From NCBI GenBank assembly GCA_903833275.1, contig CAILEP010000031.1:223401-287400 (forward strand): a DNA stretch of 64,000 nucleotides, given 5' to 3'. The position numbers were made by a program, and so were the translations under genes. The DNA comes from an uncultured Bdellovibrionales bacterium (GTDB lineage Bacteria > Bdellovibrionota > Bdellovibrionia > Bdellovibrionales > UBA1609). A model generated the notes under the pieces. That model made no database searches, was not told the origin of the DNA, and saw nothing but the letters and a program-made list of their open reading frames with translations. Shown here in pieces: positions 16,634 to 27,332 of this stretch (its first letter is position 1; each line of letters opens with the position of its first letter).

Positions 16634-17677
16634 ATGGCATCTGAAGAACAACCAAATCCGTCCAAAGCCGAGGCGACCGCCGCGGTGGCGGCACCAAATT
16701 CGGGCGGGCCGCCGGCCTCAAATACGGCCGTGTCATCGTCGACCGCGGACATTTTTTCTCTCGACGACCTTGATAAAATTATTGAGGCTGAAGACCCGGA
16801 ATTTAAAAAAGAACTCGATCTTCTTAAAAATCAAAAGATTGAACTCAGTGAGGATATGCAGGGCCTCGGCATTAGCAGCGATGACGATGACGAGCATCTG
16901 ACCAAAGACGAGGGCGAATCTGCGCTGATAAAGAGTCGCCAAAGGCTGGCGAACTTTTTTCGAGATCGAATTCAACGAGCGCAAATGTTTGCTCGCGCGA
17001 AATCGGGTTCGCTTAAAAGTGGGCTATTTGCGTTTTTCGAACGATCAAAAAAATATGTTCGGCATGATGTGCCAGATAGATTTAGGTTTTACAAATCTCA
17101 GGCATTAAAAGCAGCTGTCGCAATTAAAACGGTGTGGTTACAATTCAAGGCCTTAAGCCGTAAGCAGAAATTGGCTATCGCATTTATGAGTCTAGCGGCC
17201 ATTAGCTCGCTGTTTGTTCTCTCAAAAACATTAACCGGCCATTGGCTGCCGCACTACCAAGACAGTCTGCCGCGGTCTTTGGCAAATGGCGCTGCCTTTG
17301 TTCGATCATTTGAAAAGAAAGATGAGCTTCAGGATTTATTCCTAGCCTTTCCGGAGGTCGAATATCAGGTTCTTCTAAAAAAAGTAGTGGTGAATCTTCG
17401 CCCCTCAGCGAGCACGGGCCCGAACCCTATGGGTACATTTGAATTATATATTGGCGTCGATTCGCAAGACACCGCCGTTGAGGTTAAAGATCGTGAGCGT
17501 GAGCTTGTGGATATTGTGCAGAGATCGATTGAGACATTTTCTTATGATGATTTGGCGACTCTGATTGGCAAATCAAGAATGAAAGAAGTGGTCAGGGACC
17601 ATATAAATAGAATCTTAAATCAGGGTCGTGTTTTTCACATTTACTTCAGTAATTTTATTATTTACAACGGCAGCTAG
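16634..17677 (+). CDS. FliL-domain membrane protein with long acidic N-terminus
   Basis: Residues 1-95 are low-complexity and acidic, residues 100-175 are basic, and one membrane helix lies at about 181-200 (KLAIAFMSLAAISSLFVL). The C-terminal 110 residues match the FliL pattern: a beta strand ending in FELYIGVDSQD, the helix RERELVDIVQRSIETFSYDDL, then MKEVVRDHINRILNQGRVFHIYFSNFIIY. FliL supports flagellar stators at the motor. No flagellar genes are near, and the cytoplasmic N-terminus is far longer than in FliL, so it may serve another ion-driven motor. The motor genes at 33909-35669 lie in the same window but not adjacent. Confidence 0.82.
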   Translation: MASEEQPNPSKAEATAAVAAPNSGGPPASNTAVSSSTADIFSLDDLDKIIEAEDPEFKKELDLLKNQKIELSEDMQGLGISSDDDDEHLTKDEGESALIKSRQRLANFFRDRIQRAQMFARAKSGSLKSGLFAFFERSKKYVRHDVPDRFRFYKSQALKAAVAIKTVWLQFKALSRKQKLAIAFMSLAAISSLFVLSKTLTGHWLPHYQDSLPRSLANGAAFVRSFEKKDELQDLFLAFPEVEYQVLLKKVVVNLRPSASTGPNPMGTFELYIGVDSQDTAVEVKDRERELVDIVQRSIETFSYDDLATLIGKSRMKEVVRDHINRILNQGRVFHIYFSNFIIYNGS

Positions 17678-17691
17678 CGCCGCTGCCTCAA

Positions 17692-19074
17692 TCAATTTTT
17701 TTCGTTTTCTTTTTCAGACATACTATCGACTGCGTCGCGAATTCTTTGAGATTGGCTTTGTTGTTCAGGTTCTTTTTGAGACCGAAATCTAAATTGCTTA
17801 GCATTAATTTGATACCGTTTGAGGCGGTCGTGTAAGGTGCTTTTTGGTATTCCGAGTTCAAAGGCCACTCGCCTTTGATTGCCATTATAAAGTCGTAAGC
17901 GATCGACGATCATGCCCCTTTCGATTTCTTGTAAGCTGCGCCCACGCGTCGAAGACTCGCGCAGCCCTAAATCAAAAATCGGAAGGTTTTGAGCCGGCGG
18001 TTTTGATTCGATCAGCTTTCGAAGGTCTTCGACCGAAATGGTTTGCCCCGGGTAGAGGGCGGTGGCGCGTAAGATCACGTTTTTTAATTCGCGAATGTTT
18101 CCGGGCCAGTCGTGCTTGTGCATTTGAGCAAGTGCTTCGGGTGAGAAGCGGACGCCGAGGCCTTTTGCGAAAAAAGTTACGAGATCTTCGATGTCTTCAA
18201 TGCGATTTCGAAGGGCCGGTGGATGAATCTGTAGGATGTGAAGCCGATAGTAAAGGTCAGAGCGAAAGCGGCCGTCATTTACTCGGCGCTCAATGTCCTG
18301 ATTTGTTGCCGCTACAATTCGAACATCGGTAGAGATTGGGCGATCAGAGCCGACCGGTTTGATTTCGCTATTTTCTAAAGCGCGTAGAAGTTTGGGTTGT
18401 AGGCTTATGGGTAGGTCGCCAATTTCATCGAGAAAAAGGGTGCCTCCGCGGGCCGTTTCAAAAGCGCCTTTGCGTTCGCTATTAGCGCCGGTGAAACTAC
18501 CTTTGACATGCCCAAAGAGCTCGCTCTCAATCAGGCTTTCTGAAAGAGCACTGCAATTGACGCCCAGAAATGGGCCGTGTGCGCGCCCCGAAAATTTGTG
18601 CGCTAAATTCGCAAGGACCTCTTTGCCCGAGCCCGACGGGCCTAGAATCAATATTGGGTGGGGGCTTTGGGCCATCGCCGGCAGTCTTTGGAGTTCGTCG
18701 TTCCAAACAGTATTGCGACTCGATAGAAAAAGTGGGTTGAGGTCATCATCTTTTTCTGTAGAAAAGACCATTTCGGTTACGCCAATTCGAATGCGATCTT
18801 GATCTCGAAGCGGGGCTTCATTGATGCGACTGCCATTAAGATAGGTGCCATTCAGAGACCGCAGATCGCGCAACAGATAGCCCTCGTCAAGACGCTCGAT
18901 GCGGGCGTGACGAAGCGATGCGAATTCATCTGCAATTTGAATGGTCGCAATAGGGTCTCGACCGATTAGGTTAAAGTTCGCGAGTTCATAGGTTTTTCGA
19001 GTTTTGCTTTCAATTAAGGTCAAGTAGCCGTGTTCGGCGCTTTTGCTTCCGGCGTATAGATTCATGGTTTTCAA
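17692..19074 (-). CDS. Sigma-54-dependent activator with N-terminal FHA domain
   Basis: There are three domains over 460 residues. An FHA domain (about 28-105; LIGRDPIATIQI, SLRHARIE, LRSLNGTYLNG) would bind phosphothreonine. A AAA+ domain (about 125-355) has Walker A GPSGSGKE, the sigma-54 contact loop GSFTGAN in place of GAFTGA, and GGTLFLDEIGDLP. A Fis-type helix-turn-helix (NQRRVAFELGIPKSTLHDRLKRY) follows. FHA instead of a receiver domain implies control by a Ser/Thr kinase rather than a histidine kinase. The GAFTGA Ala-to-Ser change is tolerated in some members. Sigma-54 itself (rpoN) is encoded in the window at 38434. The target genes are unknown. Confidence 0.95.
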   Translation of the reverse strand: MKTMNLYAGSKSAEHGYLTLIESKTRKTYELANFNLIGRDPIATIQIADEFASLRHARIERLDEGYLLRDLRSLNGTYLNGSRINEAPLRDQDRIRIGVTEMVFSTEKDDDLNPLFLSSRNTVWNDELQRLPAMAQSPHPILILGPSGSGKEVLANLAHKFSGRAHGPFLGVNCSALSESLIESELFGHVKGSFTGANSERKGAFETARGGTLFLDEIGDLPISLQPKLLRALENSEIKPVGSDRPISTDVRIVAATNQDIERRVNDGRFRSDLYYRLHILQIHPPALRNRIEDIEDLVTFFAKGLGVRFSPEALAQMHKHDWPGNIRELKNVILRATALYPGQTISVEDLRKLIESKPPAQNLPIFDLGLRESSTRGRSLQEIERGMIVDRLRLYNGNQRRVAFELGIPKSTLHDRLKRYQINAKQFRFRSQKEPEQQSQSQRIRDAVDSMSEKENEKN

Positions 19075-19177
19075 TGTTGGGCCCTCCTGCCAGTACCGTC
19101 TTTATCAAGAATCGTGCCGCAGCCCCGGAGCCCCGCTTGGTGGTTTAATTCGTTATGGAGGTAAGTTGTCCGTCCGC

Positions 19178-19194
19178 TCGGACTGAGAGTCCGA
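19178..19194 (+). promoter_or_regulatory. Hairpin in the leader upstream of engB
   Basis: TCGGACT (19178-19184) pairs with AGTCCGA (19188-19194) over a three-base GAG loop, in the 175-base spacer between the divergent FHA activator and engB. A further GTCCG just upstream (19170-19176 region) could compete for the central CGGAC, so alternative folding is conceivable. No terminator-like U run follows. Function is unknown. Confidence 0.35.
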
Positions 19195-19249
19195 ACTTGC
19201 GGATTGATCCGGATGTCTGGTAAAACCCCAATACACAAAGAGGTTGGCC

Positions 19250-19822
19250 ATGTCCGTCAAGTTTATGAAAAGCGCAACGAATTTGACAGAATGCCCAATA
19301 TCGGACCGGCCGGAAGTTGCGGTCATCGGGCGGTCAAACGCCGGAAAATCAAGCGTGATTAACGCATGGCTCGGTGGTGCGCCAGCCAGGGTCAGTCAAA
19401 CTCCCGGAAAAACAGATCTTTTGAACTTTTTTTTGCTCGATGAGGAAGTCGTCGTCGTCGATTTGCCGGGCTATGGATACGCCGCGCGGGGTAAAGCGCT
19501 ACGCGAGTCTTGGATTCCGATGGTTGAGGAGTACCTTAGCGGCCGCGAGCCACTACGCGGAGTTCTATTAATTTTTGATGGTCAACGCCCCTGGTCTGAC
19601 GACGAAAACAATCTAATAGAGTGGTTGGCGCACTATGATCGAAAAGTGCTACTCATTGTTAACAAAATCGACAAGATGAACCAGAGTGAAAAGGCCAAAC
19701 AGAAAAATCAATTGGCTAAAATAAACCCAGCTGTCGTTGGTACGGTCTGGGTTTCAGCCCGAAATAAAACAGGCATTGAAGATTTAAAGAGAAGTGTTTT
19801 TGAAAACTTCGTACGTTCGTGA
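19250..19822 (+). CDS. engB: Ribosome-assembly GTPase EngB (YsxC/YihA)
   Basis: Motifs of the EngB family are in order: the P-loop GRSNAGKSSVINAW (G1), the switch region SQTPGKTDLLNFF, DLPGYGYA (G3), NKIDKM (G4) and VSARNKTG (G5). EngB helps late assembly of the 50S subunit and is usually essential. I start at ATG 19250, six bases after AAGAGG; a TTG at 19244 is also in frame. Length (190 residues) is typical. kdsB follows 12 bases downstream on the same strand. Confidence 0.96.
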   Translation: MSVKFMKSATNLTECPISDRPEVAVIGRSNAGKSSVINAWLGGAPARVSQTPGKTDLLNFFLLDEEVVVVDLPGYGYAARGKALRESWIPMVEEYLSGREPLRGVLLIFDGQRPWSDDENNLIEWLAHYDRKVLLIVNKIDKMNQSEKAKQKNQLAKINPAVVGTVWVSARNKTGIEDLKRSVFENFVRS

Positions 19823-19834
19823 TACAGCTGATAA

Positions 19835-23240
<3,406 letters not shown>

Positions 23241-23274
23241 GCCTTGGTGCCGGTGCCTTACAAGGCGGTGCCGT

Positions 23275-23958
23275 CTATATTTCTTTAAAGACGATTTCTT
23301 TTGGTAAGCGATATTGTTCGCCCCAAATGCCATCGGGCGAGCGTGCCCCAACAGAAATCACCATGACCACGCGTGCGCGGCAATTTAACTTCAACAGTCG
23401 GGCGACCCGTGGTTCGTCAAAGCCCTCCATGGGGCAGGTGTCGAATTCTTGTGCGGCAATCGCCAGCATAAAGTTCTCGCAGGCAAGGGCGCACGATTTA
23501 ATAGCAACTTCATCAATATCGCGCGAAGACCAAGGCTTTCGTGGCGTTGGCTTTATTAGCCCCATTAAATTATAAAGAATCCACTTAATCGGTGCCAATA
23601 GCCGCCAAGAATAGAGAAAAGGGATTAGCTTTTTATAGTAGGATACGATTTGAGCTTGTGGGTTGGGCCCGGCTTTCTCAAGAATCGCCTTTTGAGCTAC
23701 CTGCCACTGCGAAGGGTCGGCGACAAATACCAGCAAATTCTGTGCAGTTTTAGCGGCATTTTGATTTAGGCAGGCCTCAACAAGTTTTTGGCGTTGAGCC
23801 TGACTGCGGACCCAAAAGATTCGCCAAGTTTGCATGTTTGAAGAGTTTGGCGCCAGCAGGGCGGCATCAACGGCCTTGTGAATGACGGAGTCTGGAACTT
23901 GTGAGTTCGTGTACTTTCTAACGCTTCTTCTTCTTTTAACAGCTTCAAAGAATTCCAT
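23275..23958 (-). CDS. Nitroreductase-family flavoprotein
   Basis: The N-terminus FFEAVKRRRSVRKYTNSQVPDSVI and APNSSNMQTWRIFWVR is the typical FMN-binding start of nitroreductases, and the C-terminal half has the usual helix AIAAQEFDTCPMEGFDEP. These dimeric enzymes use NAD(P)H to reduce nitro groups, quinones or flavins; the substrate cannot be predicted. Length is 227 residues. It is transcribed away from the gliding-machine-like cluster, with an 81-base divergent spacer holding a perfect inverted repeat. Confidence 0.92.
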   Translation of the reverse strand: MEFFEAVKRRRSVRKYTNSQVPDSVIHKAVDAALLAPNSSNMQTWRIFWVRSQAQRQKLVEACLNQNAAKTAQNLLVFVADPSQWQVAQKAILEKAGPNPQAQIVSYYKKLIPFLYSWRLLAPIKWILYNLMGLIKPTPRKPWSSRDIDEVAIKSCALACENFMLAIAAQEFDTCPMEGFDEPRVARLLKLNCRARVVMVISVGARSPDGIWGEQYRLPKEIVFKEI

Positions 23959-23997
23959 ATGACAATAATACTAGATATTGGTCGAGGGGATATCAAG

Positions 23998-24018
23998 TCG
24001 CAATAGTCAATATTGCGA
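23998..24018. promoter_or_regulatory. Perfect 8-bp inverted repeat (candidate operator) in a divergent promoter region
   Basis: TCGCAATA (23998-24005) and TATTGCGA (24011-24018) are exact reverse complements separated by GTCAA. The site lies 40 bases before the start of the nitroreductase gene and 21 bases before ATG 24040 of the barrel gene. The arm length and spacing fit a dimeric helix-turn-helix regulator. It also overlaps the alternative TTG start at 24013, arguing against that start. Confidence 0.55.
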
Positions 24019-24039
24019 ATTCACTTTACGATTCTTGTT

Positions 24040-24798
24040 ATGCGCTTTGTATCAAAAATCGTAATTCTAATTCTTTTGGCCCTATCTTCGAATCGGGTGC
24101 GCGCAGAAACCATTGAGTTTTCAGAAGAAGAACTTGCTACCGAATCAGTAATGCCCGTCTTTGATAAAACAGTTGTGGTGCGCGAACGCAAAGTGAAAAC
24201 GGCCAGCCGACTCGAAGTGGGTGGTGGGTTCGGCTTTAATTTGGCTGAGCCCCTCTATGATCAAACGGTTTTTAATATTGTCGGGGCTTATCATTTCGAC
24301 GAAATTAACGGCATGAATTTAATTTCTATGTTCTTAAGTTCACAGCTTTCGTCAGCGGGTAATGATTTAAAAGCCGGCAAAGGTCTCGCGCAGGGCCCCG
24401 GTTTGCCGGGCAGCTATGATGCAAGCCGAGCGCCAACCGCACAGAATATTACTTTCGCAAATTATCAGTTCACGGCTTATTATGGCAAAATTAGTGTTAC
24501 AAAAGATTTTGTGATGAATCTTTCGCTCTATGGCTTTGGCGGCCTAGGCATGGTTAAGTGGACTGACACTTCAAAATTCGGGCTCGACGCCGGTTTTGGC
24601 CAGAAATTGTACTTCTCACCCAACTCTGCAGTTCGATTTGATATGCTTTTGGCAGTGTATCAGGGCGCGGACCCAACTGATCCAAAAACATCTCCAGGTT
24701 ATCTGCCAGCAGGCGGCGCCCCCTTGGGGAGCTCATCATTTAATACAACAACTTACTTTCGGCCATTCATGACTTTCGGCTACGTCTATCTATTTTAA
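24040..24798 (+). CDS. Outer-membrane beta-barrel protein, GltA/GltB-like
   Basis: ATG 24040 gives a signal peptide (MRFVSKIVILILL..., cleavage near RVRA). The mature part has a short acidic N-terminal region, then an amphipathic beta-barrel pattern (RLEVGGGFGFNLAEPLYDQTVFNIVGAYHFDEINGM is split by turns; later FVMNLSLYGFGGLGMVKW and FGQKLYFSPNSAVRFDMLLAVYQG). It ends in an aromatic residue (YVYLF) as expected for outer-membrane insertion. This resembles the barrel proteins of the myxobacterial Glt gliding complex and their relatives in Bdellovibrio. The downstream gene is a second protein of the same kind. Identification rests on pattern and context. Confidence 0.78.
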   Translation: MRFVSKIVILILLALSSNRVRAETIEFSEEELATESVMPVFDKTVVVRERKVKTASRLEVGGGFGFNLAEPLYDQTVFNIVGAYHFDEINGMNLISMFLSSQLSSAGNDLKAGKGLAQGPGLPGSYDASRAPTAQNITFANYQFTAYYGKISVTKDFVMNLSLYGFGGLGMVKWTDTSKFGLDAGFGQKLYFSPNSAVRFDMLLAVYQGADPTDPKTSPGYLPAGGAPLGSSSFNTTTYFRPFMTFGYVYLF

Positions 24799-24879
24799 CT
24801 GCAAAACAAGACAGCCTTTGGTCTAGCGATTTTTCTAAATGCTTAGATTTAAACGCGAAAGTTGTTATTCTTTACGTGT

Positions 24880-25701
24880 ATGCGGTTAGCAACTTTAGTT
24901 TCTTCAACATTGTTATTGGTCTTTTCTTCAGCGGGATTTTCGCAGATCTTGCCGCGCGAAGATAAGCAGGCTGAGGCTGGTCTCGAAGATCTCTACGATA
25001 AATTTGAGACCCAAGAGAGTCAAAAAGCCGAAAAGAAGAAGGCCAGTGAGGCAGCCAAAGAAGAAGAGAAAAAAGCACCCCAGGATATTAACAAAATATC
25101 TGAGCTTGTTCGCCTCTCGCCATTTGATGATATCGCCGTCATCGAAAAAAGATATTTACCAAAGACAAATAGATTTGAATTATCGGCCAGCGGTATGGTG
25201 AGCACGAACAATGCATTTTTTAACAACGTAGGTGCCAACGTACGTGGCGCATTTTTCTTTAATGAGAAGTACGGCGTAGAGGGTATTTATCAGTATATTT
25301 CAAGTTCAGAGCGCCCAATCACCAAGGGCCTTTCTAGCAATCAAAGCGTTTTGACGACTGCGCTCGTTGAGCCGAAGAGCTTTTATGGTGCTACATTTAA
25401 GTGGGCACCTATATATGGTAAAATGGCATGGTTTCAGCAAAAAATTGTGCCGTTTGATATCTATTTTACTCCAGGGATAGGCGTGACGAACACCGCCAAT
25501 GGTTCAAGCACTTCGGTTACTCTTGGCGTCGGGCAACTTTTCGCCTTGAGCAAATCATATGGTGTTCGGTGGGATTTCAATTGGAACTTCTACTCAGCCG
25601 CCACGACGGATAGCACCGGCACGACGGCAAATAGTGCACATAGTGATTTATTTCTAGGTGTAGGTTTTAGCTTCTTCATACCGGAGGCAACATACCGATG
25701 A
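24880..25701 (+). CDS. Outer-membrane beta-barrel protein, second GltA/GltB-like paralogue
   Basis: ATG 24880 begins a signal peptide (MRLATLVSSTLLLVF..., cleavage near GFS). A Lys/Glu/Ala-rich helix (about residues 25-65) precedes the barrel, whose strands share features with the preceding gene product: NRFELSASGMVSTNNAFFNNVGANVRGAFFFNEKYGVEGIY is split by turns, then YFTPGIGVTN and HSDLFLGVGFSFF. The shared layout (family start ELSA/EVGG, FNEKYG versus FDEING) suggests gene duplication. The stop overlaps the start of the TPR gene (ATGA at 25698). Confidence 0.76.
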   Translation: MRLATLVSSTLLLVFSSAGFSQILPREDKQAEAGLEDLYDKFETQESQKAEKKKASEAAKEEEKKAPQDINKISELVRLSPFDDIAVIEKRYLPKTNRFELSASGMVSTNNAFFNNVGANVRGAFFFNEKYGVEGIYQYISSSERPITKGLSSNQSVLTTALVEPKSFYGATFKWAPIYGKMAWFQQKIVPFDIYFTPGIGVTNTANGSSTSVTLGVGQLFALSKSYGVRWDFNWNFYSAATTDSTGTTANSAHSDLFLGVGFSFFIPEATYR

Positions 25702-27332
25702 TCGCGCCTCGTAGAAAATATTTATCAACGTCGCTTGTCTTGGCGGTTCTGGCGCTCTCGCTTGGTGCGATTGCCCCATCTTCGGCAGGGGTTGCAAGCA
25801 AGAAGGCCTCGTCACAGTCACTTACTGAATCTGTGGCCCGCGGGGCGAGTCGGTCAGATTCGGGCGGCCAAGGCGAAGGGCGCGAATTAGCTGAGGCATT
25901 GCAGTTTGCAAAAACAGGCAAATATGCTGAAGCTTCAACGCGGCTGTTTCAATTGAGTTTGAGCCCACGATTTGTTGAAAAGCGCATGCAGATTCGCTAT
26001 CTGCTCGGCCTGATGCTCTACCAAATGAAAATGTACCAGCTCTCGGCATTTCAATTTATCAGCGTCATTCGAGAGGGCAATAATAAGTATATTTCGCAAA
26101 GCTTAGAAAAATTGTCATTAGCGGCGAACGAGCTTGGCGACGAGACGCTACTTAATTACGCAATTTCGAGGGTGAAGGCCGAAAGCTTTCCGGCTGTGCA
26201 CCGGGACATGCTGTTCTATCGAATCGGAGAGTTTCAGTTGCGAAATGAGCAATATAAAGAGGCAATCCGAAGCTTTGAAATGGTGCCTGATCAGAGCCCC
26301 TTGCTGGATAAAACGCTCTATTTAAAAGGCTTGGCTTACGCGCAATCAAGCGACGCGGCTTCAGCCGCTAAAGTGTTTAATGATTTGATTGAAAGAAAAA
26401 AAGAGGCTCCGGTTACGGATATGGCTCGAGTCGCCGCAATCATGGGCAAGGCGCGCGCGCTCTATCAAAGCAAAAATTGGGACGAAGCGATTCAGACCTA
26501 TAGAGAAGTTCCGCGTGATTCTGAGCTATGGCATGACACATTATTTGAGTCGAGTTGGGCGATGCTACGATCTGGCCGCTTTCGTTCAGCAATTAGCAAT
26601 TTTCAGTCATTGCATTCCCCCTATTATGAAGAATCCTACCTGCCCGAATCTTTGCTTCTGCGATCGATCGTCTATCTCTATATATGCCAATACGACGAGA
26701 TGGATAAAGTGCTCTTGCTATTTAGTAAGATATATCGACCTGTATTCAAATCAGTCAGTGATTATTTAGAAAAGGTGCAAAACCCGGTTCAATACTTCAA
26801 CGATGTCGTTAAGGTCATTCAAGCTTCGGAGCGGCCCGGGTTTGACCCTAGTCAATTGCACTCGAATGTGCCCTATCTATTGGTTCGAAAAGTAGTGAAA
26901 GAAGGCGATTTTCAGCGTTCTTATTCATACATCAAAAAGCTAATCGCAGAACGTCGTATAATTCGAGCGATGCCCGGCGCATGGAAGGCCTCGGCAATAG
27001 GAAAGTATTCACTGCAGACTCTTGACCGTCGAATTGAGCGGGCGCGCGCCAAAGCCGGTCGTGAGATCCGTAACCACATGATCGTGGTGAAGGCCGAATT
27101 GGTCGACCTGTTTGAGCAAGAAGGTTTTATTCGATATGAAATGATCAATGGCAAAAAAGAGCTATTGAAAAAACGCCTGGCAGGCAAAGATTTGCCGAAG
27201 GGGCAAATCGGCGAAGACAACTCGCGTGATTACTATATTCAAAATGGTTTTGAGTATTGGCCATTTCGCGGTGAGTACTGGCTAAATGAGCTGGGCAATT
27301 ACCACTATGTCGGGACTCAAAGCTGTGAATAA
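25698..27332 (+). CDS. Exported TPR protein, GltE/AglT-like
   Basis: A signal peptide (cleavage near SSAG) is followed by TPR-like helix pairs: ELAEALQFAKTGKYAEASTRLFQ, AIRSFEMVPDQSPLLDKTLYLKG, WDEAIQTYREVPRDSELWHDT. The C-terminal third is helical and ends in an aromatic-rich stretch. TPR scaffolds of similar size occur in the Glt gliding machinery (AglT, now GltE), in the periplasm. Length (544) and order (barrel, TPR, large TPR) support that relation, but TPR homology alone is weak evidence. Translation is coupled to the barrel gene by ATGA overlap. Confidence 0.78.
   Translation: MIAPRRKYLSTSLVLAVLALSLGAIAPSSAGVASKKASSQSLTESVARGASRSDSGGQGEGRELAEALQFAKTGKYAEASTRLFQLSLSPRFVEKRMQIRYLLGLMLYQMKMYQLSAFQFISVIREGNNKYISQSLEKLSLAANELGDETLLNYAISRVKAESFPAVHRDMLFYRIGEFQLRNEQYKEAIRSFEMVPDQSPLLDKTLYLKGLAYAQSSDAASAAKVFNDLIERKKEAPVTDMARVAAIMGKARALYQSKNWDEAIQTYREVPRDSELWHDTLFESSWAMLRSGRFRSAISNFQSLHSPYYEESYLPESLLLRSIVYLYICQYDEMDKVLLLFSKIYRPVFKSVSDYLEKVQNPVQYFNDVVKVIQASERPGFDPSQLHSNVPYLLVRKVVKEGDFQRSYSYIKKLIAERRIIRAMPGAWKASAIGKYSLQTLDRRIERARAKAGREIRNHMIVVKAELVDLFEQEGFIRYEMINGKKELLKKRLAGKDLPKGQIGEDNSRDYYIQNGFEYWPFRGEYWLNELGNYHYVGTQSCE

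Noticed and set aside
19163..19230. Possible structured small RNA in the engB upstream spacer
   Set aside because: Only one short hairpin is clear; there is no SRP, 6S or tmRNA core motif and no terminator, so it is listed only as a leader hairpin.
19244..19249. TTG start for engB
   Set aside because: AAGAGG is ideally placed for ATG 19250 and family alignment does not need the two extra residues.
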